Assembly (NCBI GenBank): GCA_029244985.1
Contig: JAQWQD010000019.1
Location: 1 to 49,658 of the forward strand
Origin: Gammaproteobacteria bacterium
Lineage (GTDB): Bacteria; Pseudomonadota; Gammaproteobacteria; Pseudomonadales; Pseudohongiellaceae
Direction: 5' to 3'
Length of the DNA: 49,658 bases
In this document: positions 8,869 to 18,996 of the stretch, piece by piece
Position numbering within the stretch: the stretch's first letter is position 1
Layout of the letters: each line of letters starts with the position of its first letter
Translations under genes and position numbers: made by a program
Notes under the pieces: generated by a model
What the model saw: the letters and a program-made list of their open reading frames with translations, nothing else
The model's database searches: none
Told to the model about the DNA's origin: nothing

Positions 8869-11796
8869 CTAGATAGCTTCAAATGCGTCGGCGACAATTC
8901 CTGGCGTCAGTATTTGTGGCAGAATTACTGGCTCTTTCGCCGAGTCGCCCGGATAAAGCACGTATAAAGGAACCGAAGGGCGATTAAACCGTTCCAAGAC
9001 TGCCGTTATTTCAGGGTCTTCGTTAGTCCAATCCCCTTTCATGTAGGTAATCTCGCTATCTGTCATAGCCTGTTGCACTCGATCAGTTCCAAGTGTGGTT
9101 TGCTCATTTGCCAAACAAGTAATACACCATGCAGCTGTCATGTTGACGAATACGGGCTTTCCTTGCGCCTGTAGTTCATTTAATCGCGCGGTGCTAAACA
9201 CTTCATAGTTTTGTGTTGGATTGCCTTCTTCATCGAACTGCGCGACATCAGCGGCTGTAACTGTTTGCATAAAAGGGCTTTGTGCCAGATATATCGCTAG
9301 AACAAAACTTCCAATGCCTACGGCATAATTAACTGTCCGAAGGGTCGGCCCCATGGTAAACCGGCGTTGATACAACCAGGCAGCAAACGCAAACACAATA
9401 CAAACAAGCAGAACTAACGACATGCCCATTACACCAACTTGATTCCCTAATACCCAAAGAAAAAACAAGGCCGAAGCATAAAGCGGAAAAGCCATGAATT
9501 GTTTAAAGGTAGTCATCCATGCTCCCGGTTTAGGCAAATAGCGGAACAACGCAGGGATAAAAGAAAGAATTAATATAGGCAAGGCCATGCCCAAACCTAA
9601 TGAAACAAACACTAACATCGCGACTGCCCAGGATTGGGACAATGCGAAACCGATAGCGGGTCCCATAAAAGGTGCAGTGCAAGGTGTTGCAACTGTTGTT
9701 GCTAAGACGCCGGTAAAGAAAGACCCTTTGTAACCGCCCTTACTAGCCAGTCCACTACCAGCTCCCATTAGGCTAGTGCCGATTTCAAACACACCAGACA
9801 AGCTGAGGGCCATCAAAAAGAACAAATATACGATAACTGCAAGGAACCAAGGCTGTTGAAATTGAAAAGCCCATCCAACTGCTTCACCTCCAGCGCGAAG
9901 CGCGATCAGGACGCTAGCAAGCACTACAAACGCTGAGATAACACCAACAGCATAAACTATTCCATCCATGCGCTGTGTATGCTGAGATTCACCGATATTT
10001 TTAGTAAAACTTAGTGCCTTAATAGACAGCACTGGGAAAACACAAGGCATTAAGTTCAGAATAATGCCGCCTAGCAATGCGAATAGCATATAGAGAAGCA
10101 ATCCACTACCATCATCGCTGTTTCCGCCACCACCGCCATTTATCGCAGCGAGTGGAGTTATCGTCGTTAGGTTCGCATCCGCTGCTGGATTCTCAAAATC
10201 ATAGGCAATGCGCTCGCCATTATCATTTTCCAATACCAAGACGCCGAAGACTTCGCTCAGATCAGTCAGCATGCGGCGGGGCTGCTGATGCGTAATCTGC
10301 AACAAGTTCTGTTGAATACTTACATCTCGTAATGGGCCCGGCTTTATGACGCGACGCTGGTCTGGGAAAAACCACGCTTCTGAATAGTCTGCAAATAATG
10401 GTTCAGGAGAATCAAACCCTAAACTAACCCGTTCACCCGCTGCCGCTATAATCGATTGAATTTCGTGATCTGAAATTGGCAAGTTATCTCGAACGGTGGC
10501 GAATAATTCACCTGCGGTAGCATCAAGTTCCGCAACCTCTGATACTGGCAGAGTAATACTCAAGCGTTGATCGCCCGGAATGCAAATTTGTTCGCACACA
10601 TTCCAAAAAGCCAGAGCGCTTAATTCAACTGAATCACCTTCGTAGTTTTCAGGAATTGTGATTGCGACAGGCAGTAAAATTTCTTCCTCGTAACCAAAAT
10701 TTACTAAATCAGTTTCATAGAACGGCAGCCAATGTGGCGCTGGCCATTGAATCTCGCCAATCTGAGTGCCCTCGGGAGCAACCCATTCAGTCAAGCTTGT
10801 GGGCTCACCGCTATCACCACCCATTTTCCAATAGGTGTGCCAATGTTCTGCGGGATCAAGTCGCAATCCCAGCCAGGCAGTTTTACCTGGAACGATACTA
10901 GTGGTTTCTGCTAATAACTCCACTTCAATACTGTAGTCGCGGGCAACACTAGTTAAGCGTGGCGCGATGTCGTAAGCACGCCACGAACCATCGTCGTCAA
11001 TTAATTTAAGCGTACCGACTAATTCGCTTAGATCGTCTGGATAGCGCCGATGTTGCTCAGTGGAAATTTGAATCCGATCTCCATCCAAGATCACTTTCCG
11101 GAATGGCGCATATTTCATAATGCGCCGCTCGGTTGGGAAAAAATAAGCTTCGTCAACATTTTCGAATTCGCCATTAAAAGCACTCACCATGACATTCACT
11201 TTGTCATCGTGAGCGTTAAACTGACTAAGTAAGTTGTGCTGATCTATGGCCACAGGAGTAAGATCTCTAGTATTCATAAAACTAGCGACCCAGCGCTCAT
11301 CAATTTCCAGAGAACTAGCTACTGGGAGTGAAAGCGAAAATTCAGCATCTCCAGGGATACAAATTTCTTCACAAACCTGCCAATCAATTTTGGTCCTTAG
11401 GTCAAAGCTGGCCCCTTCAAAATCTGAGGGAATAGTGACTGGTATAGGAAGGATTACTTCTCGCTCATAAGTGAAGGTGACTAGCTCACTTCCAAGAAAA
11501 GGGGTCCATTCTGGGATAGGCCAAACGATATCTCCAATTTCAGCGCCATCAGCAATTTCCCAGTCACTAGTGAAGGTCGCAACTCCGCTGTCACCCCCAA
11601 ATTTCCAGTAGGTATGCCAATGATCAGCAGGGTCTAGGCGAATACCAAGCCATAAAGTCTCACCAGCAACCACATTGGTAGTCTCTGAAATCAACTCTAC
11701 TTCGATCTGATCAGTTTTATGCACTTGGCTATAGCCAGTGCTGGCCAAGCCAAATAAAATCAGGTTTATCAGTAGCTTATAAGCATATTTTTGCAT
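8869..11796 (-). CDS. dsbD: Thiol:disulfide interchange protein DsbD with duplicated N-terminal domain
   Basis: 975 residues, much longer than E. coli DsbD (about 565). Carries electrons from cytoplasmic thioredoxin across the inner membrane to periplasmic reductases. After a signal peptide (residues 1-23) there are two clearly homologous periplasmic domains, at about 30-155 and 290-420. Both hold LDPA-HWHTYWK-GGDSG and a cysteine pair, CEEICIPGD in the first and CEQICIPGD in the second. The membrane domain (about 565-800) has the two redox cysteines in LMPCVFPVL and ATPCTAPFMGPA. The C-terminal thioredoxin domain has AAWCITCLANE. All electron-relay cysteines are therefore present. The layout is closer to ScsB/DipZ-like proteins than to classical DsbD. 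The start is ATG with only a weak upstream purine stretch. Convergent with the propeller gene. Confidence 0.93.
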   Translation of the reverse strand: MQKYAYKLLINLILFGLASTGYSQVHKTDQIEVELISETTNVVAGETLWLGIRLDPADHWHTYWKFGGDSGVATFTSDWEIADGAEIGDIVWPIPEWTPFLGSELVTFTYEREVILPIPVTIPSDFEGASFDLRTKIDWQVCEEICIPGDAEFSLSLPVASSLEIDERWVASFMNTRDLTPVAIDQHNLLSQFNAHDDKVNVMVSAFNGEFENVDEAYFFPTERRIMKYAPFRKVILDGDRIQISTEQHRRYPDDLSELVGTLKLIDDDGSWRAYDIAPRLTSVARDYSIEVELLAETTSIVPGKTAWLGLRLDPAEHWHTYWKMGGDSGEPTSLTEWVAPEGTQIGEIQWPAPHWLPFYETDLVNFGYEEEILLPVAITIPENYEGDSVELSALAFWNVCEQICIPGDQRLSITLPVSEVAELDATAGELFATVRDNLPISDHEIQSIIAAAGERVSLGFDSPEPLFADYSEAWFFPDQRRVIKPGPLRDVSIQQNLLQITHQQPRRMLTDLSEVFGVLVLENDNGERIAYDFENPAADANLTTITPLAAINGGGGGNSDDGSGLLLYMLFALLGGIILNLMPCVFPVLSIKALSFTKNIGESQHTQRMDGIVYAVGVISAFVVLASVLIALRAGGEAVGWAFQFQQPWFLAVIVYLFFLMALSLSGVFEIGTSLMGAGSGLASKGGYKGSFFTGVLATTVATPCTAPFMGPAIGFALSQSWAVAMLVFVSLGLGMALPILILSFIPALFRYLPKPGAWMTTFKQFMAFPLYASALFFLWVLGNQVGVMGMSLVLLVCIVFAFAAWLYQRRFTMGPTLRTVNYAVGIGSFVLAIYLAQSPFMQTVTAADVAQFDEEGNPTQNYEVFSTARLNELQAQGKPVFVNMTAAWCITCLANEQTTLGTDRVQQAMTDSEITYMKGDWTNEDPEITAVLERFNRPSVPLYVLYPGDSAKEPVILPQILTPGIVADAFEAI

Positions 11797-12057
11797 TCAG
11801 GCTGCCATCATCATAAGCGGAGAATTGTACTCGCTAGCTCGGGTACTGATTGTGCCAAAAGGTAACAAATTTTGTCCATTCTATCACGTTAGCTCATAGA
11901 CAGTTTCGGCATTTTACGTACATCACTATAGCAATATAATACCTTCGACAGACCTGACTCAATAAAACATCGTGCGAATATAGTGCCTTTCTAACAGCAG
12001 AAGGCCTCTACAGTAACAATACTGAGACCAATTATGTGACCTGCTCGTTTAGTGCCC

Positions 12058-13806
12058 CTAAATACTAGCAAGCAGATGCTCTACTATTAGTTGCAAATTC
12101 ACCGCTCCTCGAAATTCATTAATAGCAAGACGATAAGCGATTTCCACTTCGCTAGCTGAATCCGCAGGCCAATCTTCGGCTGCCACATTGAATGCAATCG
12201 CATCAATGATCCTTGCTTGATCCTCTGCAGGGCTCAATACCATTTTAAGGTGCCGCTCACCTACACGGCGCTGTTGAATCAAATTGAACCGTCCATCAAA
12301 GAGCGGCTCAGTAAATTCCTGCCCCCAAGGTCCTGCACTATGGATTAATTGTGCAGTTTCTAGGCTAAGCCATTCTGACTCAACGAGCCCATCACTTAAT
12401 ACCTTCGCCTGTAATTGTTCGGCGGTGAGCAATTTTGCTGACTCTTTTGAAAAAGCTTCACTAAACGCATCGAAATTCCGCTTGTCGAGACTTAATCCAG
12501 CAGCCATAGCATGTCCACCAAATTTACTAAATAAACCAGGATTTTTAGTTGCCACAGCATCTAACGCATCCCTTATATGAAAGCCTCTTACTGAACGCGC
12601 AGACCCTTTTAATTGCTTTTCTTCACCATCTTCATTTTCAACTTCAGCAAAAGCAATTACCGGGCGATGGTATTTATCCTTTACTCTTGATGCGACGATC
12701 CCTACGACGCCCTGATGCCAACGCTCGTCAAACAAACAAAGTGCCACCGGTAGCGACTCTTCCTCAAGGTTAAGCTCACTTAAATATTGAAAGGCTTGAT
12801 CACGCATCTCTGATTCGATGTATTTGCGGTCTTGATTCATTCCATCAAGTTGTAATGCTAATTGATGGGCGGACCCTGCCGATTCAGCCAGCAGGCATTC
12901 GATGCCAATGGACATGTCTTCTAACCTGCCTGCCGCATTTAGCCGTGGACCCAGACTAAAACCCAAATCACTAGAAGAAATACCTTTCTTGTTCCTATGC
13001 GAAATTTCAAGTAGCGCCAAAATGCCAGGCCGTGATCGCCCTGCCCGGATACGCTTTAATCCTTCATCGACAAGAATACGATTATTCCTATCCAGTGCAA
13101 CAACATCAGCCACGGTGCCCAAAGCGACGAGATCCAGCTGATCAGCAAGATTTGGCTCTGTTATACTCTGCTCTTTAAACCAATTTAATGACCGGAGACG
13201 GCTTCTTAACGCTAACATCACATAAAATATAACCCCAACTCCAGCAATGCATTTACTTTCGAAATCACATTCCGGTTGGTTCGGGTTAATAATCGCCTGG
13301 GCAGCAGGAAGCTGTGACGGAGCAATATGGTGGTCAGTGATAAGAACATCTATACCTGCTGTATTAGCAGTTTCTACTCCCTCTATACTCGAAATCCCAT
13401 TGTCGACTGTTATGATGAGATCTGGATTCCTGAGCTTTGCCAACTCGACAATTTTTGGCGTAAGCCCATAGCCGAATTCGAATCGATTGGGCACGATATA
13501 TTCAATAGCATTAGCACCAAACTGCCGCAGTACATTTATTGCCAACACGCAACTCGTGGCACCGTCTGCATCGAAATCCGAGACAATCAGAATTTTTTTT
13601 CGTCCTACCAAACAACTAACCAATAAATCTACAGCCTTGTTCATATCCTTAAAACTGTCAGGCGTTAGCAGATTGGATAGACCCAAACTTAAATCATCGA
13701 TAGATAAAATCTCGCGCTGTCGATATACGCGCTGCAGAAGAGGATGGATGGAATCAGTAAAGCTGAGACTCGGATCACTAGCGCGCCGCTGAACCTGAAT
13801 AGCCAT
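12058..13806 (-). CDS. recJ: Single-stranded-DNA-specific exonuclease RecJ
   Basis: 582 residues, normal length. A 5'-3' exonuclease on single-stranded DNA acting in RecF-pathway recombination and mismatch repair. DHH-family signatures are clear: SDFDADGATSC near residue 80 (motif I), ITVDNGISS near 133 and ITDHHIAP near 157 carry the metal-binding aspartates and histidines; the DHHA1 domain has GVVGIVASRVKDKYHRPVI and the final GGHAMAAGLSL near residue 430. The ATG follows the thrC stop by 10 bp, so it is read in one run with hom and thrC, the order known from Pseudomonas. Confidence 0.98.
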   Translation of the reverse strand: MAIQVQRRASDPSLSFTDSIHPLLQRVYRQREILSIDDLSLGLSNLLTPDSFKDMNKAVDLLVSCLVGRKKILIVSDFDADGATSCVLAINVLRQFGANAIEYIVPNRFEFGYGLTPKIVELAKLRNPDLIITVDNGISSIEGVETANTAGIDVLITDHHIAPSQLPAAQAIINPNQPECDFESKCIAGVGVIFYVMLALRSRLRSLNWFKEQSITEPNLADQLDLVALGTVADVVALDRNNRILVDEGLKRIRAGRSRPGILALLEISHRNKKGISSSDLGFSLGPRLNAAGRLEDMSIGIECLLAESAGSAHQLALQLDGMNQDRKYIESEMRDQAFQYLSELNLEEESLPVALCLFDERWHQGVVGIVASRVKDKYHRPVIAFAEVENEDGEEKQLKGSARSVRGFHIRDALDAVATKNPGLFSKFGGHAMAAGLSLDKRNFDAFSEAFSKESAKLLTAEQLQAKVLSDGLVESEWLSLETAQLIHSAGPWGQEFTEPLFDGRFNLIQQRRVGERHLKMVLSPAEDQARIIDAIAFNVAAEDWPADSASEVEIAYRLAINEFRGAVNLQLIVEHLLASI

Positions 13807-13816
13807 TGCTTAGAGA

Positions 13817-15217
13817 TTAATCTGCGCGAGCATGAGTCTTAATATAATTTTTGACTTTGCCAAGGTCGTTAGATACTACCGAATAACGCTCTTCTCTTTC
13901 ATTTAAGTCTTTCAAATGGACGGGTAGAACTGGTTCAGACAAACCCGCCGCTGCAATGGCTTCCGCAAATTTAGCGGGGTGCGCTGTCGCCAACGTAACC
14001 ATGGGTATATCTGAATTACTTTGCTGACACTCTCGTGCAGATCTAACACCCACGGCGCTGTGTGGATCCAAAAGAATTCCATTCTCTTTAAAGATCTGCT
14101 CAATGGTATTGCAGGTCGTTTCGTCATCAATGCTCGCACTGTCAAAATGATTTTTGACCTGTCTCCACTGCTCGCTCGACACGCTCAAAGTTTCCTTGCC
14201 AAGGCGCTCCATAAAGTCCAAAAGTGTAGCACCGTCGCGACCAAACAGATCGAATAAGAATCTTTCAAAATTAGATGAAATCAAGATATCCATGCTCGGC
14301 GAAAAAGTCTTACTTAATTCGGATACCGAATAATCATTGTTACCGATAAAGCGATGCAAAATATCATTCTTATTCGTCGCAACAACAAGCCGATCAATTG
14401 GCAGACCAATTCTTTTGGCCAAATATCCAGCATAAATATCGCCAAAATTCCCTGTTGGCACAGAAAAAGAAACTTTCTTCTCTGGAGCACCAAGTTTTAG
14501 GGCAGCGAAAAAGTAATACACTATCTGCATCAAGATCCGCGCCCAATTAATTGAGTTGACAGCGACTAACTGTCGCCCTTCCGGCAAGAATGATTGATCG
14601 GCAAAGGCTGCCTTAACTATTCGCTGGCAATCATCAAAATTACCTTCGACGGCTAGATTAAATACATTATCCCCAGGAACAGTGGTCATTTGTTTACGTT
14701 GCACATCTGATACCCGTTGATGTGGGTGCAAGATAAAAATATCGACTTGATCAGAGTGACGGCAACCTTCGAGTGCGGCGGACCCTGTATCTCCAGAAGT
14801 TGCTCCGAGAATGACTACTCGCTGATCATTTTTTTTGAGTACATAGTCAAGCATTCTACCCAGCACTTGCAGAGCAAAATCCTTGAATGCCAGGGTGGGC
14901 CCATGAAAAAGTTCTAAGAGATATTCTTGTTTGCCTAACTGCACCAATGGCGCTACAGCGGAGTGATCAAATTCCTTATAACTGTCTTCAATTATTATTT
15001 TTAATTCAACATCTGGAATCGCGCCATCAATAAATGGGGTAACAATAGCCAAAGCAAGATCAGCGTAGTCGAGCGACTGCCAAACTTGCATTTGCTCTTT
15101 GGAAATCTTTGGAAGGCCCGCAGGTACATAAAGACCCCCATCTGGCGCCAAGCCAGTTAACAGAACTTGTTCAAAGTTTTGGGGCTCACAACCGCCTCGA
15201 GTACTGATGTATTTCAT
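13817..15217 (-). CDS. thrC: Threonine synthase
   Basis: 466 residues. Converts O-phosphohomoserine to threonine with PLP. The N-terminus MKYISTRG and the PLP-lysine motif FHGPTLAFKDFALQVLG near residue 105-120 (Schiff-base lysine in AFKD) are diagnostic, and ATSGDTGSAALEG near 140 is the phosphate/substrate loop. NSINWARILMQIVYYFFA and VPTGNFGDIYAGY are further family blocks. The length and start fit the long bacterial/fungal-type enzyme. It lies 15 bp after hom and 10 bp before recJ on the same strand, so homoserine flows from the product of one gene to the next through a homoserine kinase that is not in this window. Confidence 0.98.
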   Translation of the reverse strand: MKYISTRGGCEPQNFEQVLLTGLAPDGGLYVPAGLPKISKEQMQVWQSLDYADLALAIVTPFIDGAIPDVELKIIIEDSYKEFDHSAVAPLVQLGKQEYLLELFHGPTLAFKDFALQVLGRMLDYVLKKNDQRVVILGATSGDTGSAALEGCRHSDQVDIFILHPHQRVSDVQRKQMTTVPGDNVFNLAVEGNFDDCQRIVKAAFADQSFLPEGRQLVAVNSINWARILMQIVYYFFAALKLGAPEKKVSFSVPTGNFGDIYAGYLAKRIGLPIDRLVVATNKNDILHRFIGNNDYSVSELSKTFSPSMDILISSNFERFLFDLFGRDGATLLDFMERLGKETLSVSSEQWRQVKNHFDSASIDDETTCNTIEQIFKENGILLDPHSAVGVRSARECQQSNSDIPMVTLATAHPAKFAEAIAAAGLSEPVLPVHLKDLNEREERYSVVSNDLGKVKNYIKTHARAD

Positions 15218-15232
15218 GCCAGTAAACCGACT

Positions 15233-16558
15233 CTAAGCCGCCTCTCCATGAAAGGGTTCAACACGAATACGGTTTATTTTCCCAGCAACATCTTCTAATG
15301 CTTCGATAGCATCGATTGCTTTATTTAACTGACGCTCTTCTGCAGAGTGCGTAAGGATAATAATCGGCACTGTTTTGCTTATCGCTTCCTTTTGTATCAC
15401 CGCCTCAATACTGATGTTATGAGCTTGCAGAATACTTGAGATCCTCGCCATGACACCTACGCGATCCATCGCTGGAATACGCAAATAATATTCTGCGTTT
15501 ATGTCCTCAATGTCGACAACTGATACATCGCTGTGCATTTCCCGATAACCCAGCGGTGGGTAAACTGGAGATGTAGCTCCGCTTTGAATATGTCTACAAA
15601 GGTCCACTAAATCTGCAACAACGGCAGATGCAGTTGCCTCAGCCCCTGCTCCTGGACCATTGTACAGAGTTGCTCCTACAGCATTGCCATGGACCAATAT
15701 AGCATTTCCTACACCATTCGAGTTTGCCAATAGACGTGATTTAGATAACAGAGTTGGGTGCACACGCATTTCAACACCTTTCTCTGATCTACGAGCAATT
15801 CCAAGGTGTTTAATACAATAACCTAGTTCATCTGCATAACTAATGTCTTCTGGAGTAATTTGGCTAATTCCTTCCGTGTAAGTCTTGTTAAATTGAAGCG
15901 GAATACCAAATGCTATAGAACCCATAATTGTTAATTTGTGAGCTGCATCGATACCTTCAACATCAAAAGTCGGATCAGCTTCGGCATAGCCTAATTCCTG
16001 AGCCTCTATTAAAACTTCATCAAATTTGCGCTTCTTCGAAGTCATTTCTGACATTATGAAATTACCAGTGCCGTTTATAATGCCAGCAAGCCAATCTATC
16101 TTATTGGCTGCCAAACCTTCACGTAATGCTTTTATTATCGGAATGCCACCTGCTACGCTACTTTCAAAGGCAAGCGTCACATTATTTGCCTGCGCCAATT
16201 GAAATAATTCATTTCCATACTCTGCTATCAACGCTTTATTTGCAGTAACGATATGTTTGCCATTAACTAAAGCTTGTCGAATCACCTCAAGCGCAGGATC
16301 AACCCCTCCAATAGTTTCAATCACTACATCGATTGATTCGTCATTGACCGCATCCAGCGGATCATTGCTAAGATTTTCTATGCCACTTAATTTTTCAGGA
16401 TCAAGGGTACGAGTAGCTATGCGGGTTACCTTTAATTCAGCACCCAAACGGAGGCGCAATTCTTCGGCATTTTTTTGAAGCAAAGCTAACGTTCCTCCGC
16501 CGACTGTGCCTAGTCCACAGATTGCAATATTGAGGCCTGTTCTATTTCCGTTATTCAC
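15233..16558 (-). CDS. hom: Homoserine dehydrogenase
   Basis: 441 residues, the monofunctional Pseudomonas/Bacillus-type enzyme. Reduces aspartate semialdehyde to homoserine with NAD(P)H. The Rossmann motif GLGTVGGGTLALLQ is near residue 16, the catalytic block ANKALIAEYG near residue 105 and FESSVAGGIPIIKALREGL near 130; the segment GYAEADPTFDVEGIDAAHKL near 193 completes the catalytic domain. A C-terminal ACT domain (about 353-430, RIPAMDRVGVMARISSILQ) gives feedback control, presumably by threonine. First gene of hom-thrC-recJ; a perfect TATAAT lies about 30 bp upstream. Confidence 0.98.
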   Translation of the reverse strand: MNNGNRTGLNIAICGLGTVGGGTLALLQKNAEELRLRLGAELKVTRIATRTLDPEKLSGIENLSNDPLDAVNDESIDVVIETIGGVDPALEVIRQALVNGKHIVTANKALIAEYGNELFQLAQANNVTLAFESSVAGGIPIIKALREGLAANKIDWLAGIINGTGNFIMSEMTSKKRKFDEVLIEAQELGYAEADPTFDVEGIDAAHKLTIMGSIAFGIPLQFNKTYTEGISQITPEDISYADELGYCIKHLGIARRSEKGVEMRVHPTLLSKSRLLANSNGVGNAILVHGNAVGATLYNGPGAGAEATASAVVADLVDLCRHIQSGATSPVYPPLGYREMHSDVSVVDIEDINAEYYLRIPAMDRVGVMARISSILQAHNISIEAVIQKEAISKTVPIIILTHSAEERQLNKAIDAIEALEDVAGKINRIRVEPFHGEAA

Positions 16559-16589
16559 ACTTTTTCCCGCTAGCAGTATTTAGCTAACC

Positions 16590-16595
16590 ATTATA
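16590..16595 (-). promoter_or_regulatory. -10 box upstream of hom-thrC-recJ
   Basis: The minus strand reads TTGGCTATAAT, a perfect -10 hexamer 31 bp upstream of the hom start. I do not find a good -35 at 16-18 bp. The same TTGGCTATAAT string precedes ffh. The 262-bp gap to dsbC (16559-16820) shows no leader peptide with a run of threonine or isoleucine codons that I could recognise, so classical thr attenuation is not supported. Confidence 0.4.
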
Positions 16596-16820
16596 GCCAA
16601 TGAATCACATCCCCCTTTCGCCATCACTGCAATTTAGTGCCCTAAATAATCGCAATGGCCGTGCATAACCGAAAATTATACTGGAATCCAACAATAAACT
16701 CAGCCACAGCAAAGTTTTCCTCTACTGGATTAGAAAATCAATATTTGGAAATAGTGCAGAGACTAATGAAAAACTCATCAAGTGGCGGCTCTATAAGCAC
16801 TCAGGATAGCGCATTTGAGG

Positions 16821-17573
16821 CTATTTGAGATTAAGCATTGCCACCAAGCGCTCAACATCCATATAACCGGGGATGAGTCTTCCATCAGGAAAAATCAAAG
16901 CCGGTGTTCCAGAGATACCTATTTGATTTCCCAGGTCATAATGGGAAAGGACAGGCGTATCACACTCACGAGCTGGTAAGTTTTGTCCATTCTTAGCTTG
17001 AGTTAATGATTTGTGGCGATCATCAGAACACCAAACAGAGATCATTTTATCATAGGAATCCGCAGCCTCTCCCCCACGAGGATAAGCTAGATACCGAACC
17101 TGAATCCCCTGAGCCATTAGTGCTTCCAAGTCGCCATGAAGTGCCCGGCAGTATGTGCAATCAACATCTGTAAACACAGTCAAGGTGGCCTGAACGTCGA
17201 CCTCAGGAGAAAAGATAATCATTTGTTCTTCTGGAATTCTTGCGATGCGCTCGAGAATTCGAACTTGCCGAGTCCCTGACGAGAGGTTCATCAAACCTGC
17301 TGCTGTAGTTTGGTACATGTCTCCGGCAAAGAGATAATCGCCTGATTCATCACTGTACAAAAGCTCGCCGGTATCCAATTCAATTTCATAGATACTTGCA
17401 AGCGGAGTTTCTTTAATCGCGAGAATTTCGAGCTGTCCTTGCGAGGAGACTTCAATCGCTTGCACAAGTTTTTCTTGCAGCGCTTGCGAACCACTAAACG
17501 TTTGAGCTTGAACACTAGTTATCAGCGGAGACATCACAAAAAAGAGGAGTAATCGCGCCATATTGATTTTCAT
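16821..17573 (-). CDS. dsbC: Thiol:disulfide interchange protein DsbC
   Basis: 250 residues from the ATG at 17573. An open frame continues 31 codons upstream, but this ATG has GGAGA six bases before it and opens a proper Sec signal (MKINMARLLLFFVMSPLITS, cleavage after VQA), so I take it as the start. The N-terminal dimerisation domain precedes a thioredoxin fold whose active site is CTYC in DVDCTYCRALH near residue 138, with the cis-Pro loop in GISGTPALIFPDG. DsbC isomerises wrong disulfides in the periplasm and is kept reduced by DsbD, which is encoded about 5 kb away. The order dsbC-hom-thrC-recJ is conserved in relatives. Confidence 0.95.
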   Translation of the reverse strand: MKINMARLLLFFVMSPLITSVQAQTFSGSQALQEKLVQAIEVSSQGQLEILAIKETPLASIYEIELDTGELLYSDESGDYLFAGDMYQTTAAGLMNLSSGTRQVRILERIARIPEEQMIIFSPEVDVQATLTVFTDVDCTYCRALHGDLEALMAQGIQVRYLAYPRGGEAADSYDKMISVWCSDDRHKSLTQAKNGQNLPARECDTPVLSHYDLGNQIGISGTPALIFPDGRLIPGYMDVERLVAMLNLK

Positions 17574-17805
17574 CTCGTTTCTCCAAGAATTCTTGATACT
17601 GAGTCTATTGCGTTTTATGCGTAAACAGAAGGCCAGATAACACTCAAAGCAATTCGTATTTGTCATAATTTGTGACGAATTAACCCAGAATTTGTCGCCT
17701 CAAAGAAAGTATTTTGGTTTTTGGCGCAGAACTCACCAGAAAGTAGTATTGAGTTACTTCCTGCTAAGTCCTATTGAGAGCCCGATACAAGGGAAAGGTA
17801 TTTGC

Positions 17806-18174
17806 TTAAGCTTCTGATTTCTTATCAAGCTTTTCAGTAATCCGAGCAGCTCGACCAGTAAGTTCTCGCAAATAATAGAGCTTCGCCTGACGCACATCTC
17901 CGCGGCGCTTTAATTCCACACTGTCGACCAAAGGACTGTATGCCTGGAATGTTCTTTCAACGCCAACACCATGAGATATTTTGCGGACTGTGAAGGAAGA
18001 GTTCAAACCGCGACTACGTCTGCCAATAACAACTCCTTCGAAAGCCTGCAGCCGCTCACGATCACCTTCCTTGATCTTAACCTGGACTACTACAGTGTCA
18101 CCCGGACCGAATTCTGGCAACTCTTTTGCCATTTGCTCGTCTTCGATTTTTTGGATGATTTTATTCTTACCCAT
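17806..18174 (-). CDS. rplS: 50S ribosomal protein L19
   Basis: 122 residues, typical. L19 sits at the 30S-50S interface. The family signature is visible in [43 protein letters not shown] and [20 protein letters not shown], ending in [23 protein letters not shown]. The acidic start [20 protein letters not shown] and a Shine-Dalgarno AGGAG just upstream support the start. Last gene of the rpsP-rimM-trmD-rplS operon, 39 bp after trmD. I see no strong terminator between it and dsbC. Confidence 0.99.
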   Translation of the reverse strand: MGKNKIIQKIEDEQMAKELPEFGPGDTVVVQVKIKEGDRERLQAFEGVVIGRRSRGLNSSFTVRKISHGVGVERTFQAYSPLVDSVELKRRGDVRQAKLYYLRELTGRAARITEKLDKKSEA

Positions 18175-18213
18175 CTTTTCTGCTCCTGAATTCAGCGTAA
18201 TAATTCTATCTCG

Positions 18214-18972
18214 CTACGTCTGATATTCGTTGATAAACTGATCTAGAATTTCTTGTTGGTCATCACTTAGCTTGTTTCTGTCTATTAAATCAGGTCGTTT
18301 TAACCACGTTGCGCCTAAGCTTTGTTTTAAACGCCATCTGTCTATCGCTCCATGGTCTCCGCTAAGCAAGACCTTTGGCACCTCTTTTCCAGCAACTACC
18401 TGGGGCCTTGTATATTCTGGGCAATGCAGCAGCCCACTGCTAAAACTGTCCTGTTGTGCTGAACCGTCATCGCCGAGAGCTCCCGGCTGAAAACGTATTA
18501 TGGCATCAATCAGGGCCATAGCAGCCAGCTCTCCGCCGCTAATAACAAAATCACCTAGCGATAATTCTTCATCGATTTCGCTTTCGATTACTCGGTTATC
18601 GATTCCCTGATACCGGCCACATACAAGTGCTAATCTTTCTAAAGACGCCAAATCAACAATATCCTGATTTGTGACGTGCCTGCCTTGTGGTGAAAGATAG
18701 ACAACCTTAGTGTCTAGCTGATGGCCATGCAATCCATGTTTAGCGGCATGAATCGCTGCTATCAATGGCTCAGTCTTCATTAACATGCCCGGGCCACCAC
18801 CGAATGGCTTGTCATCAACTGTACGATGCTTGTCTTTTGTATAACCTCTAGGATTATAAAAATCCAAAGACACTAACCCTTGTTTAACTGCTCTGCCACT
18901 AATACCCCACTCGGTTATTGCGGCGAACATCTCCGGAAACAGGGTGACTACATTGACTTGCATTGCCCGCAC
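18214..18972 (-). CDS. trmD: tRNA (guanine-N1-)-methyltransferase
   Basis: 252 residues. Methylates G37 of tRNAs reading CNN codons, preventing +1 frameshifting, using S-adenosylmethionine in a trefoil-knot (SPOUT) fold. Signatures: VVTLFPEMFAAITEWGISGRA at the N-terminus (given here from residue 8), VDDKPFGGGPGMLMK near residue 55, YLSPQGR near 92, and the knot region LVCGRYQGIDNRVIE and GDFVISGGELAAMALIDAI near 115-150. Fourth-family C-terminal helices follow. The start could be the ATG at 18972 or the one at 18963 (MQVNVVTLFPE); both are in frame and the second better fits family N-termini. 24 bp after rimM. Confidence 0.98.
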   Translation of the reverse strand: MRAMQVNVVTLFPEMFAAITEWGISGRAVKQGLVSLDFYNPRGYTKDKHRTVDDKPFGGGPGMLMKTEPLIAAIHAAKHGLHGHQLDTKVVYLSPQGRHVTNQDIVDLASLERLALVCGRYQGIDNRVIESEIDEELSLGDFVISGGELAAMALIDAIIRFQPGALGDDGSAQQDSFSSGLLHCPEYTRPQVVAGKEVPKVLLSGDHGAIDRWRLKQSLGATWLKRPDLIDRNKLSDDQQEILDQFINEYQT

Positions 18973-18996
18973 CTCTGACTAGCTCGAATAATTACC

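Noticed and set aside
16559..16820. Threonine attenuator leader before hom
   Set aside because: No short reading frame rich in Thr/Ile codons followed by a terminator was found.
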